From Hoeflea sp. 108 (GTDB lineage: Bacteria > Pseudomonadota > Alphaproteobacteria > Rhizobiales > Rhizobiaceae), in contig NZ_KB890024.1 of assembly GCF_000372965.1 (NCBI RefSeq), forward strand, positions 186,001 to 250,000: a stretch of DNA of 64,000 nt. The letters are read 5' to 3'. The notes beneath the pieces were generated by a model, which did no database searches, was not told where the DNA came from, and saw only the letters and a list, made by a program, of their open reading frames with translations. This document shows positions 8,995 to 18,127 of this stretch, one piece after another (positions within the stretch are counted from its first letter, which is position 1; each line of letters opens with the position of its first letter). The position numbers and the translations under genes were made by a program.

Positions 8995-10425
8995 GTGGCG
9001 TTCGCACTTGGGCTCGACCCAGAAAAATTCTTTTATGTCGTCCAGCATGCAGCGGACGGGACGTATTATCGTGAGTTCCAAGTTCCAAAGAAGCGCGGCG
9101 GCGTGCGTAACATTTCTGCTCCGCGTAAAGGATTGGCACTAGCTCAGAACCGACTTGCTGAAGTAATTCGTTCGCATTACGTTCCGAAGAAATTTGTAAA
9201 GGGCTACGTAAGAGGGGAGTCATTCCTTTCAAACGCCCGGTATCACGAGAAGCAAAAATGGATTTTGACGGTTGATATTCAGGATTTCTACCCATCCATA
9301 GGGTTTGCACGGGTTCGTGGTCTGTTCCTGTCAAGATATTTTGGCTTTAACGAACGCGTTGCGACGATATTGGCGCGGATCACGACTTATAGAGATGGCC
9401 TGCCGCAAGGAGCTTCTACGTCGCCGTTGATCGCTAACATCATTGCGCATAACTTAGACAAAAAACTTGTTGCGATTGCAGTCAAAGGGCAGTTGAAATA
9501 CACTCGCTATGCAGATGACATAACGTTCTCATCTAGCAGGCGGGCCGTATCTTCTGATGTTGTTCAGAGCTGGGAGCCTGCATTTGGCCGGCGCGAGGTC
9601 CATTTGGGCCAGTCCATCACGGAGGCGTTTAAGCACTCCGGATTTGAGATTAACCACACAAAATCCAGAATTCTCTTTCCCTTTGAGCGGCAAGAAGTCA
9701 CTGGCCTAGTCGTCAACAGGAAGGCAAACGTCTGGCGGCGCGATATTGCCCGCCTGCGAATGAAATTGCATTCCATCAAGCGCTTTGGCGCAACAGAAGC
9801 CGCGAAGGTGTGGCTCGGCCCTGGCGGCGACAAGCAAAAGATGTGGAGTCATGTCGCGGGAAATTTGGCGTTCATCCGTCAAGTGCGCGGTATGACCGAT
9901 CCAGTCTTAGCAAAGCTTTGTAAAGATGCGGTCATTGCTGGAATGACTGGACCTAGTTGGGTGTTGCAGATGGCAGAGATGGTGCGCGAATTCGATGTAT
10001 TCTTGTCACACGCAAGCGAGGACAAGGAAAAGATTCGGCGATTGAAGGATAAGCTTGAGGAGTGTGGCGTAAAAGTTTTCTTTGATGAGACAAGTATTAA
10101 ATGGGGTGATTCTATCGTCGAAAAAATAAATAATGGACTTCTAAAATCGTCTTACTTTATACCGTTTCTTTCTAAAACGTTTTCCGAAAAAGGATGGACA
10201 AATAAAGAATTGAACTCTGCAATTTCGATGAATGTTAGCAGAAAGGGGAGGATATTGCCCATAATAGACAGTAATTTCTCTGTAGAGGAAAACTATCCGC
10301 TTCTAGGGGAGACACTTTACAAAAAGTGGCCGGCAGACGAGTCGTCTGAAGACGCATTTATTGGTGAAGTAGCGGATGCAATTCTTCATCTGATCGAAAA
10401 GAAAGTAACCTCGGTTGCCACCTAA
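8995..10425 (+). CDS. retron reverse transcriptase fused to C-terminal TIR domain
   Basis: 476 residues. The N-terminal RT (about 1-330) has NARYH at 80-84 (retron NAxxH), LTVDIQDFYPS, the catalytic YADD at 172-175 and VTG at 235-237, which together are diagnostic of retron RTs. The C-terminal TIR (about 332-470) begins FDVFLSHASEDK and keeps the likely catalytic Glu405 in the WTNKEL motif. TIR effectors of this type degrade NAD or make signal nucleotides and cause abortive infection; fused RT-TIR retrons are known anti-phage systems. The GTG at 8995 is the first standard start, but the frame is open back to 8899 with plausible RT-like residues, so the true N-terminus may be longer. The TIR coding part is clearly more AT-rich than the RT part. 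Confidence 0.9.
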   Translation: MAFALGLDPEKFFYVVQHAADGTYYREFQVPKKRGGVRNISAPRKGLALAQNRLAEVIRSHYVPKKFVKGYVRGESFLSNARYHEKQKWILTVDIQDFYPSIGFARVRGLFLSRYFGFNERVATILARITTYRDGLPQGASTSPLIANIIAHNLDKKLVAIAVKGQLKYTRYADDITFSSSRRAVSSDVVQSWEPAFGRREVHLGQSITEAFKHSGFEINHTKSRILFPFERQEVTGLVVNRKANVWRRDIARLRMKLHSIKRFGATEAAKVWLGPGGDKQKMWSHVAGNLAFIRQVRGMTDPVLAKLCKDAVIAGMTGPSWVLQMAEMVREFDVFLSHASEDKEKIRRLKDKLEECGVKVFFDETSIKWGDSIVEKINNGLLKSSYFIPFLSKTFSEKGWTNKELNSAISMNVSRKGRILPIIDSNFSVEENYPLLGETLYKKWPADESSEDAFIGEVADAILHLIEKKVTSVAT

Positions 10426-10700
10426 AATTCGAGGTTCCCAGAGTGGGTGCGGTTGGAGCGAACCGGCTGTTAGCCAGTTCGTCCGTGAAACAAGCTCTGC
10501 CTGAACAAAGCAGCACTCTATCGCTCAGCGTATCGTCCGGAAGTCCTTGATTCCCCTGGTCGTCGTTAGCGTCCGTAGCAGCCCCGTAGAACACCCCTGA
10601 GTGCAGCGGCACAATCTGATCACACTGGATGGGGAAAGCTCCTTGGCGCCTCTCCGGGGGCGTCCTACGCGTCCTGAGGCACAGAACAAGGAGGTGCTTC

Positions 10701-11687
10701 ATGGCGACGATCCGCCGATTACGGGGCAGATGGCAGGCGCAAGTTAGACGTAAAGGAATTGCCCCGCGTGCCAAGTCCTTCGATGCAAAAGCCGACGCCG
10801 AGAAATGGGCACGCAATCTCGAAGCCGAGCTCGATCGCTGCGGCAACCTGCCAGACACACGCCCTGCCGAGCAAATGACCATCCGGCTGATGTTCGAGCG
10901 CTACCTACGCGAGATCACGCCAGAGAAGCGCTCGGCATCTAGTGAGACGTATCGCATCAAGGCGATGATGAAACGCTCGATCGCGCATCGAACGCTGGCA
11001 ATGCTGACGCCGCAGCACGTTGCTGAATACCGTGATGAGCGCCTTGCGACCGTCTCATCCTCGACAGTCATCCGGGAGCTCAACTCACTGGGTCACGCGA
11101 TCGACATCGCGCGCAAGGAGTGGGGCGTGCACCTGCCGCAGAACCCCTGTCGTCTTATTCGTCGACCAAAGCCACCTCGTGGACGAGACCGGCGTCTAAC
11201 TCAGGGTGAAGAGCAGAAGCTGCTCGATGCTGCTGATGGCGGTCGAACGCCGTGGATGCGTCCGCTGATCATCCTCGCCATCGAGACCGCCATGCGTCAG
11301 GGCGAGCTGCTGAGTCTTAGCTGGTCGAACGTCGACCTCGAAAAACGCATCGCCCATCTACGGCTGACGAAAAACGGTGATCCTCGCAACGTGCCGTTGT
11401 CCAGCCGGGCGATCGCTGTGCTCAATGAGCTCAAAGCGAACAGCACCGGCGATCTGGTGATCGCGACGACCAAGAGCGCGGTCGGACAAGCCTGGTTGCA
11501 TTTGCGCGATCGAGCGGGATCCGCTGATCTACATTTTCATGATCTGCGACACGAAGCGGTCACCCGCCTGCTCGAACGAGGGTGGAATGTCATCGAAGTG
11601 GCGACCGTCTCTGGTCACAAGGAGTTGAGAATGCTCCAGCGCTATAGCCATCTGAGAGCCGAAGACTTGGTCGATCGCTTAGGGTAG
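10701..11687 (+). CDS. tyrosine recombinase/phage-type integrase of island 1
   Basis: 328 residues. The catalytic domain carries Arg in TAMRQGELLSL, H-x-x-R in HFHDLRHEAVTR, a late His in SGHKEL and the nucleophile Tyr in LQRYSHL, so the active site looks complete. ATG at 10701 follows AAGGAGGT. The 275 bp upstream has no gene and contains an imperfect inverted repeat (AACCGGCTGTTAGCCAGTT). It is the only recombinase in island 1 and the natural candidate for integration into tRNA-Arg, although it lies in the middle of the island rather than beside an att site. Confidence 0.92.
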   Translation: MATIRRLRGRWQAQVRRKGIAPRAKSFDAKADAEKWARNLEAELDRCGNLPDTRPAEQMTIRLMFERYLREITPEKRSASSETYRIKAMMKRSIAHRTLAMLTPQHVAEYRDERLATVSSSTVIRELNSLGHAIDIARKEWGVHLPQNPCRLIRRPKPPRGRDRRLTQGEEQKLLDAADGGRTPWMRPLIILAIETAMRQGELLSLSWSNVDLEKRIAHLRLTKNGDPRNVPLSSRAIAVLNELKANSTGDLVIATTKSAVGQAWLHLRDRAGSADLHFHDLRHEAVTRLLERGWNVIEVATVSGHKELRMLQRYSHLRAEDLVDRLG

Positions 11688-11727
11688 GCGCTGGAGTTCC
11701 GGTGTCTGATTCAAAATGACGACGACC

Positions 11728-11750
11728 GGCGCCGCTGCTTGGGCGGCGCC
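11728..11750. terminator. strong GC hairpin after integrase
   Basis: GGCGCCGC / GCGGCGCC stem with a 7-nt loop between the convergent integrase and membrane-protein genes. No clear T run follows, so termination is an inference. Confidence 0.4.
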
Positions 11751-11760
11751 GTTAGATCGA

Positions 11761-12021
11761 TCAGTCCCGGTCGTTACCGCTTTCTACGAGATACTGTCTA
11801 CCAACGATTACAAGCGGAAAGGCGAGTATCGTCATGAGAATCCCAAGTGCCCCGACAACATAAAGCCAGCCAACATCCGGCGGTGCCTCCCCGAACGTTC
11901 GGGCTGAAGGCGTGATCGCAGCACGAGCAAAACCTGCCAGTGTCGGTCCAACGATCAACAAGATGACACCAAGCACGCCACCTTCAGTGAATTTTTGCCT
12001 AATCTTATGGTTATGGTGCAT
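11761..12021 (-). CDS. small membrane protein, unknown function
   Basis: 86 residues with two hydrophobic segments (GVLGVILLIVGPTLAG and WLYVVGALGILMTILAFPLV). ATG at 12021 is preceded by a strong GGAGGG, which supports real translation. No family recognised; two-TM small proteins are common in defence islands as membrane effectors, but nothing in the sequence proves that here. Confidence 0.6.
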   Translation of the reverse strand: MHHNHKIRQKFTEGGVLGVILLIVGPTLAGFARAAITPSARTFGEAPPDVGWLYVVGALGILMTILAFPLVIVGRQYLVESGNDRD

Positions 12022-12796
12022 TTTCCCTCCATGAACCGGCGCATTGCTCGATCACTGTCTACCCTGCCCGACCACGCTTAGGACGCCGGCAAGAGGGTGC
12101 CAAGGATGGCTGAGATTGCTGTAGCGATTGACCTCGCCCCTGAGACGATCGCGGATGCTCATCCAAATTGTCCGCCAAGAACGACAGTGCAGTGATGGTC
12201 GCTCAGCGTATGCAGGCGCGGTCGTGCCACTCACTCTGTCTTCCAGCGATCTGGCAGAGGAGCGAAGTCCTAGAACGGAATGGTTTTCCAGAAGGGGATG
12301 CGTTTTGTTGGCAGACATCTCCGGTGCATGGGGCCACCGGGATTCGTGGGATGGAGGACACTTTACGTGGACGTCAAGATGTGCCCCAAAACCCTCAAGC
12401 GCAGCCCTGAAATGCTGTCGCTCTTGGCAAGAATATCATGCCATTCCTTCATTAAAGCAGATTAAGATGTCATATCATAACGCTAGCTTTACGCGTCGTT
12501 GACGTGACGGGTCGAATTTCGTGTTTTTAGCGCGATGTAAAGCACGCGAAAGCGAGTTTTCATCGAAGGCCATACATTTCTGCAATTATAGCTCGGCGCA
12601 TATCCTTTCCGTCGCGCAACATCGCTTTGTGCGCATACAGGTCCGTTACGCAGGGCCACCTCGTTGAGCTTCCTTATGAATTCCGCCTGCTGTTCCTCAA
12701 TCAGATCGCTATAGCGCAATCGGAAGTCACGGTTTCCGTATTCCGAGGTCGAACCATACCAACCGAGCACGCGCGGCGCGCTCGAAGGAGAAGCCT
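12022..12796. other. 775-bp stretch without a recognisable gene
   Basis: Several overlapping open frames exist on both strands but none has a good ribosome-binding site together with protein-like composition. The best candidate is a GTG-started 93-residue minus-strand frame at 12489-12770 containing DLIEEQQAEFIRKLNEVAL; I give it low weight. The promoter and AAGGAG of the next gene lie at its right end. Confidence 0.5.
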
Positions 12797-13795
12797 ATGC
12801 CTGAAAACAACGAAATCGTTCGAAAGCGCCTAGAATCGCTCATTTTCGCCGGACAGCACTTTACGAAGGTCAGCCTCCAGCGTGAGCGCTACCTCGCCAC
12901 TACCAAGTGGTTTGACTATCGCTTCATCTCACCTTGGGAGGCGACGAGGCTCTTCGCCGAGAAATACCGAGAAGCTTTTCGATACCACTTTCGCGCAAAC
13001 GTCGACATTGAGGGCGCGGATGTGGTTCGCGGCTTGGCGCTGGGCAGACTCATGACTGACAGTCGTGAGCGCACGCAGGCCTGGGAGGCGCGTCAGCGCG
13101 CTGACGAAACTGGCATGCGGTATGAGGATTACATCAACGCTTCGTTCAACTTTGCGCTTAGGCGCCAGCGACGGTGTTTTCCTCGACCTAACCAATTGCA
13201 TCACAGCAATTGTCCGACTCTCTGGCGCGACTTTCGTCATCCACTTTGGCAGGAGCATCTCACCGAAGGTCTCGTTCAGGTCTGCCATGTCGCCTACAGC
13301 ATCAAAACCTATCGGGGCCTCGCAGCTCAGGACGATTACCGGCGATTTATCCTCGACCAGGCTGACTCCGGTAAGCGATCTTGGCGGTCCTCGATGCAGC
13401 GTTATGCATTGCGATATAGACAATTACCGGTCGAATTGTTCGCCACTCGAATGCCGCCGGAGGTCTATGAAAAGGAGTTGGCGATACTCGAGTCCGATGA
13501 GCGCGCTTTCCGAACTGAGCCGGAGCCGATGCCGGTAGTCACTCCAGTTGATCTGTGGCCGAGCTGTTTCGGGGTGCCGCATGCCCCCGATGCTGCTTCG
13601 AAAGAGTGTGCCACATGCGAAATGTCGGCTCAATGCCAGCGCCTCGGTGAGGTCGTTTTGGGCAAACTCAAAGCGGCCACCAGTAGTCTTACGCCCTTTG
13701 ATGACCGGAAACGGCGTCTGGATCGAGAACGTCAGCGCTGCTGCCGCGCACGAAAGAAGCTCCGCCAATTGGCAAGCCTCGACGACCGCGCTTGA
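12797..13795 (+). CDS. hypothetical protein with C-terminal four-cysteine motif
   Basis: 332 residues, unrecognised. The start has a strong AAGGAG. Residues about 1-160 are helical and basic; near the C-terminus the pattern C-F-G-x-P ... C-A-T-C-x5-C resembles short zinc-binding knuckles found in proteins of phages and mobile elements. The last 40 residues are very basic and coiled (DRKRRLDRERQRCCRARKK). A nucleic-acid-binding role is an inference from composition. It stands alone, with no gene for about 1.2 kb downstream on either strand. Confidence 0.6.
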   Translation: MPENNEIVRKRLESLIFAGQHFTKVSLQRERYLATTKWFDYRFISPWEATRLFAEKYREAFRYHFRANVDIEGADVVRGLALGRLMTDSRERTQAWEARQRADETGMRYEDYINASFNFALRRQRRCFPRPNQLHHSNCPTLWRDFRHPLWQEHLTEGLVQVCHVAYSIKTYRGLAAQDDYRRFILDQADSGKRSWRSSMQRYALRYRQLPVELFATRMPPEVYEKELAILESDERAFRTEPEPMPVVTPVDLWPSCFGVPHAPDAASKECATCEMSAQCQRLGEVVLGKLKAATSSLTPFDDRKRRLDRERQRCCRARKKLRQLASLDDRA

Positions 13796-15000
13796 CCATG
13801 CTGAGATCGTGACCAATACCGACGTCACGCTTTCCGGAGTGTTCACCGCAGAGAGTTGCCGCAGCTTCGGAGTCAGAGGTGATGGATGGTCACGCGTTCC
13901 AAAGTATATAAGTAACATTCTTATAGGAGATAAGAAGTCTTTTGGAGAGCGTGACATCGCCATCTACGAAACTGATCCGGCTATGGTCACGGCAGTCATT
14001 CAGAATAAAAGCATCTTCTTTCATTCTCCGGCTACCCGATAGCGGCTTTGTTCCGCTTGCAAACATGGATCACCGTTTCAACGCGGGCAGCACACGGGGC
14101 GGTTCCAACTGCGCGGGGATCGCTCCGGCTTGCCAAGCTCGGACGCTCGCATGCCAGTGAAGCCGACATAAGTCGCCTACACCAGGTCTCGGGACCGAAC
14201 GATGGTGTGGAGAAACTAGCAAACGCTGGGAGCGTTGGTGGAGCGCCCTTGAGCGAGTGGAGGCAGAGCCTCCACTATGCTCCGGCGGTGTCGTCAATGC
14301 CATTTCACCCCTTTTTCTCACTAGTTAGGATGTTCACAGGCGACCATCCCGCTACCGGGCAATCGACAGGGGGAGCGCGCTGACGCCGTCATATTCACAA
14401 CGCCAGTGCTCCCCAGCTAGCTTCCGTGAGTTATTCGGCAGTGTCGGGAGCGCCCGCGGCGTGGTCGAAGGCCCGGCTATTACGACCCTTGCCGACATAG
14501 AAAGTCTCGCCATTGCGGGGATTGATGAGTCTGTAGGTGTAGTGGCCGATCTATAAGCTGACTTCTTCCGGAAAACCGCTGATCCTGTGCCATGGTGCCT
14601 CCGTCGGTTTTGTGTGTGGCACAGCCGTCATGCAAGGGCGATGAGGCGGGCCGTCTACATCGGCGCCTGGCAACGAAGACTTGGCCGCCAACAACCGATG
14701 GCGTTGGCGACATCTGAGGGGAGCTCGCCAGCACTGTCCGAGAGCCAGACGCACTTTGCCTCATCAACGGCCATGGAGCGCGCCAGAGAGCTCCTCTGAG
14801 TCAACCAGCAGCGATCCTGCTGCCGTGCTCGCCGCTAAGCCGGGGCCGTCGTTGATCACGCGTGTCGCCCTTGCACGCTGCTGCACTGCGTGACCTGGCC
14901 AAAATGGCTTCGACCGCAACCTTACTTTGCTCGAAAGGCGACACGCTTGCGCCGTGATTCACGCACTGCACTTAATCTACATGTCTGATCCCGACACGGT
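13796..15000. other. 1.2-kb gene-poor stretch with decayed sequence
   Basis: Apart from the GIY-YIG remnant at 14431-14593 I see no convincing gene. Open frames are short, overlap in several frames and lack Shine-Dalgarno sequences. It looks like degraded accessory DNA. Confidence 0.5.
14431..14593 (-). pseudogene. fragment of a LEM-3-like GIY-YIG nuclease domain protein
   Basis: The minus strand encodes IGHYTYRLINPRNGETFYVG followed by a KGR segment, matching the start of the LEM-3-type GIY-YIG domain. An ATG at 14593 opens in another frame (MAQDQRF), the domain frame is then interrupted by TAG just before IGHYTY, and the reading ends after about 35 domain residues at 14431. Frameshift, nonsense and truncation together indicate a dead gene. 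Confidence 0.6.
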
Positions 15001-15441
15001 TCACGGGGTGTTTTCTCTTCGTTGGAAGCGGGTCGGCCCGAGAAAATCTGCCAAACGATTTGCGAGAATGCGCTGATCCTTCATCTCGCACTCCCATATT
15101 ACCAAGCAAGCCCAGCCGGCGGTCATCGCCGCTGCGAGCAGGCGTTCATCGCGCATACGGTTCGTTTGAATCTTGTTGTCCCAGAATTCAGTTCGAGTTT
15201 TGGGCAGTCGCCAAGCCGTGCAATGCGCATGGCCGTGCCAAAAACATCCATGGATGAAGATGGCCTTTCGCCTTCCTGGGAACGCGACGTCAGGCCTTCC
15301 AGGCACACCTTTGAGCTGAATTCTGAAGCGATAACCTAGCGAGTGGAGTAGCCCGCGCACGATTCGCTCAGGACGAGTGTTGGCACGCCGAATGCGTGCC
15401 ATTTGGGCGCTGCGTTGAGTTGCTGTCAGGTGGTCAGCCAT
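15001..15441 (-). CDS. vsr: very short patch repair endonuclease Vsr
   Basis: 146 residues. Recognises T:G mismatches left by deamination of 5-methylcytosine and nicks 5' of the T. Family motifs are all present: NTRPERIVRGLLHSLGYRFR, the catalytic GRPDVAFPGRRKAIFIHGCF with WHGHAHC zinc-site residues, and KTRTEFWDNKI. The start at 15441 (MADHLTATQR) matches homologues; an upstream in-frame ATG at 15495 adds 18 unrelated residues. Divergent from the C5-methyltransferase gene, its expected partner. Confidence 0.93.
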   Translation of the reverse strand: MADHLTATQRSAQMARIRRANTRPERIVRGLLHSLGYRFRIQLKGVPGRPDVAFPGRRKAIFIHGCFWHGHAHCTAWRLPKTRTEFWDNKIQTNRMRDERLLAAAMTAGWACLVIWECEMKDQRILANRLADFLGPTRFQRRENTP

Positions 15442-15712
15442 CCGTAGCCAGCATAGAAAGCGCCAATCCTGCTTACATCGCCCCTTCCCATCCACAGCGG
15501 AGAGCTGTGTTCAAAAGCCGATGTCGCACATATGTCACTATGGCCTTGGGCTAAAAACTCTGCCAAGCGTGGTAGCCAGGATGCCAGAAGCTGCTTTTCA
15601 GGCATAGGTCGGGACCCTTATATAGCCGATGGGTTGGATCTTGTTCTTTCTGCCTCTGTGAGTATGATTCCTGCTGTTGATCAACGCGGAGGTGAGTCGT
15701 GGTGGGTGCTTT

Positions 15713-17350
15713 TTGCGTGCGATAGACCTTTATGCCGGGATTGGAGGGTGGAGCCTCGGCCTGAGACTCGCCGGCGTTGACGTCGTCGCGTCTTACGAAT
15801 GGTGGCAGCCTGCCATTGATACCCATAACAGCAATCATGCCGGCGATTTGCGATCGATAGACATACGCAAGTTGTGTCTCGAGGACCTTCCTCAGCAGAT
15901 CGATTTGGTTGTCGGCAGTCCACCCTGCACGGAATTCTCCTATGCGAACCGAGGCGGGCGGGGAAACATCTCCGAAGGGCTGAAAGACCTTGTCAAGTTT
16001 CTTGAGGTTGTTGACTACCTGAAGCCTACGTTTTGGGCACTTGAGAATGTGCCTCGCGTTGCCCAGGTGTTGCGTCACGGCTTCGATGATCCGGAACATG
16101 CGCTATATCGCTTCAGGCATCTAAAGCCTGAGATCGCAGTTATAGATTTTTCAGACTACGGCGCGGCCCAGGCTCGTAAACGTTGCATCGCCGGTAACAT
16201 CCCATTCTCCTTGTTGGAAACCTATCGGACGCGACTGCCATCCCGAACTCTTGGGGATGTCATTCAAAACTTAGCGGCTCCGGATGTGGTTACCGACCCA
16301 CTTTGGGGCGTAACGCTGCCAGTCAGAAAATTGACGGAAGCGCAGGCGGAGGCGCCGCTGAATGGCGAGGAATTGCGAATGAATCGCGAGTCCAAGGAGT
16401 TTCACCCGGTCTACAACAATATGGCTTTCCCTGATCCCTTTCCGCAGCCATCGCGGACCGTGACCGCAACGTGCACTCGGGTGTCTCGCGAAAGCATTGT
16501 GATTGCGGACCCTAAGGCCCCCGGAGCATTTCGGCGTCTTACAATTCGCGAGCGGGCTAGCCTGCAAGGTTTCCCAATCACATATCAGTTTTACGCCAGA
16601 TCATTCGCAGAAAAGGCCAAAATGGTGGGGAATGCGATACCACCAACGTTCACGTATCTGGTCGCGCATGCCGCCCAGCGGACGCCAGTCAAGAGTCTTC
16701 CAAGTTTCGACGAAGCAGGCGCTTCTCTCGTGCTACCTGCAAAGGTCTCGGCTGTAACACCTCCGGACACCGAGGGGAGATCGTATCCCGAAACACGTAG
16801 CTTCCGCGCTGCCCTTCCTGGATTGCGGTTCAAGAGTGGAATGCGGTTCGATTTGTCCAATGACTTTATCGATGGTGGTGCGAACTGGAAGGTCCGTTTC
16901 TTCTTTGGCCCATCGAAGGACATCCAAGAGGTTGATCTGGATGGAAGCGTAGAGCTTGATCTCAGGCACTCTCCCCTGGTCGGGTCGATCTTGGTTGGCC
17001 TCCAGGGCAATTTCGCGAGGATCGAGAGCAAACTTTGCTCGACCAATCCCGCGACGCTCCAGGCAGTCTGGACTCGTCGCGCCGAGGGGCTTGGTCCATA
17101 CGAACTGACGGATTTCCTCGGTGAGCTATCGGAGAAGTTACACGACGCCCTGCTTGGGGCGCTGGACGTGGACGCGTTGCAATATTTGACCGCCTACGTT
17201 GTTACGGTAGCCGATCAATCGGTCAGAAACGGGAAATTGCCTGGGCAACGAAAGCTGGAGAAGAATGCCATTCGTATTCTCAGTGGCTTCGTCGTAGCGG
17301 ATTGGTTTAACACGCTATCCTGGCATGATAGGCGCCAACTTGCTGCCTAG
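15713..17350 (+). CDS. DNA (cytosine-5) methyltransferase with C-terminal extension
   Basis: About 545 residues. C5-MTase motifs: I (IDLYAGIGGWSLGLRLAG), IV with the catalytic Cys (VGSPPCTEFS), VI (ALENVP), VIII (QARKR) and X (MVGNAIPPTF). The target-recognition region is short. After motif X about 200 residues form an extra domain that I do not recognise. Start uncertain: TTG at 15713 with GGTGGG upstream gives the family N-terminus; GTG 15692 and TTG 15677 are alternatives. It overlaps the stop of the convergent BglII-like gene by 4 bp and is the modification part of the restriction locus. Confidence 0.9.
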   Translation: MRAIDLYAGIGGWSLGLRLAGVDVVASYEWWQPAIDTHNSNHAGDLRSIDIRKLCLEDLPQQIDLVVGSPPCTEFSYANRGGRGNISEGLKDLVKFLEVVDYLKPTFWALENVPRVAQVLRHGFDDPEHALYRFRHLKPEIAVIDFSDYGAAQARKRCIAGNIPFSLLETYRTRLPSRTLGDVIQNLAAPDVVTDPLWGVTLPVRKLTEAQAEAPLNGEELRMNRESKEFHPVYNNMAFPDPFPQPSRTVTATCTRVSRESIVIADPKAPGAFRRLTIRERASLQGFPITYQFYARSFAEKAKMVGNAIPPTFTYLVAHAAQRTPVKSLPSFDEAGASLVLPAKVSAVTPPDTEGRSYPETRSFRAALPGLRFKSGMRFDLSNDFIDGGANWKVRFFFGPSKDIQEVDLDGSVELDLRHSPLVGSILVGLQGNFARIESKLCSTNPATLQAVWTRRAEGLGPYELTDFLGELSEKLHDALLGALDVDALQYLTAYVVTVADQSVRNGKLPGQRKLEKNAIRILSGFVVADWFNTLSWHDRRQLAA

Positions 17351-17964
17351 TCGTCCGGTGCGATTCCGAACATAACAAGAGGCACCGGGGGGACGCCTCG
17401 GCCCTCTCGAATGAGGTTGTAGAGTTCGGCCTCGTAGTATCCTGGTCCCGATGACATCTCTTCCTGAAGGCGTTTCATGGGCACAATCTCAACGCCGACG
17501 TCGATTTTGTCGGCTACATAGAAAGCCATGTGCTTCACGAATAGATCATACGCGATGAAGGCATATTTACCCAGCTGAACCTCCACCGCAACACGCTCTT
17601 TCACGAAGTCTGTTTGGTTACGTGATGGATATGGTGTGAAGCCAGCATTGACTATTGCTGCCTTTTGTTCAGAGGACGGCAGGTCCATCACCTTCCGATT
17701 GGTTCGGGCATCCTCACAGACCCAGTAGGTAGCCTGCACCGACTTCCATTGATGGGATTCAAAACCAGCTTCAAAAGCTTTGTTCATATCTCGAGGAGAA
17801 TAGAGCCGCTTTTCGAGCTTTCGTTTCTCCTTGGAAACCTTGGTTCTGCAGGCCTCCACATCTATTCCAGCTACTACCTCCCTGATTTCCACAAGGAGCT
17901 TTGGCTTCCTCGCTTCGAGGAATTCTAAACCATTGAGGTGGGAATAAGACGCGGCAATCTGCAC
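17347..17964 (-). CDS. BglII-family restriction endonuclease
   Basis: 205 residues of PD-(D/E)XK type. Asp119, Glu128 and Gln130 in TDFVKERVAVEVQLGK have the same D-x8-E-x-Q spacing as the BglII active site (Asp84, Glu93, Gln95). The next strand FIAYDLFVKHMAFY is also typical of the family. Expected to cut a short GATC-containing palindrome, but the recognition sequence cannot be read from the gene. Tail-to-tail with the methyltransferase. Confidence 0.8.
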   Translation of the reverse strand: MQIAASYSHLNGLEFLEARKPKLLVEIREVVAGIDVEACRTKVSKEKRKLEKRLYSPRDMNKAFEAGFESHQWKSVQATYWVCEDARTNRKVMDLPSSEQKAAIVNAGFTPYPSRNQTDFVKERVAVEVQLGKYAFIAYDLFVKHMAFYVADKIDVGVEIVPMKRLQEEMSSGPGYYEAELYNLIREGRGVPPVPLVMFGIAPDD

Positions 17965-18127
17965 GTTGAGAGCTCCGTCTTGGGCGCGGCAATATTAAGA
18001 TTGCCGTTTCACACGTGTTCCCCGGCGACTCGACAACAACTTTGAGGCTAACCTAGTTCTCTGATTCGTTGCTAGCTTCCTCTCTGAGAGGTGGCACCAA
18101 AAGGACGAATAGAAAATGGGGTAACTA

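Noticed and set aside
12797..13795. Second retron or phage primase component
   Set aside because: The Cys motif alone is too short to assign; no primase, helicase or RT motif is visible.
13424..14042. Overlapping genes on both strands around the end of the Cys-motif gene
   Set aside because: They overlap a better-supported gene, have no Shine-Dalgarno and no protein-like composition.
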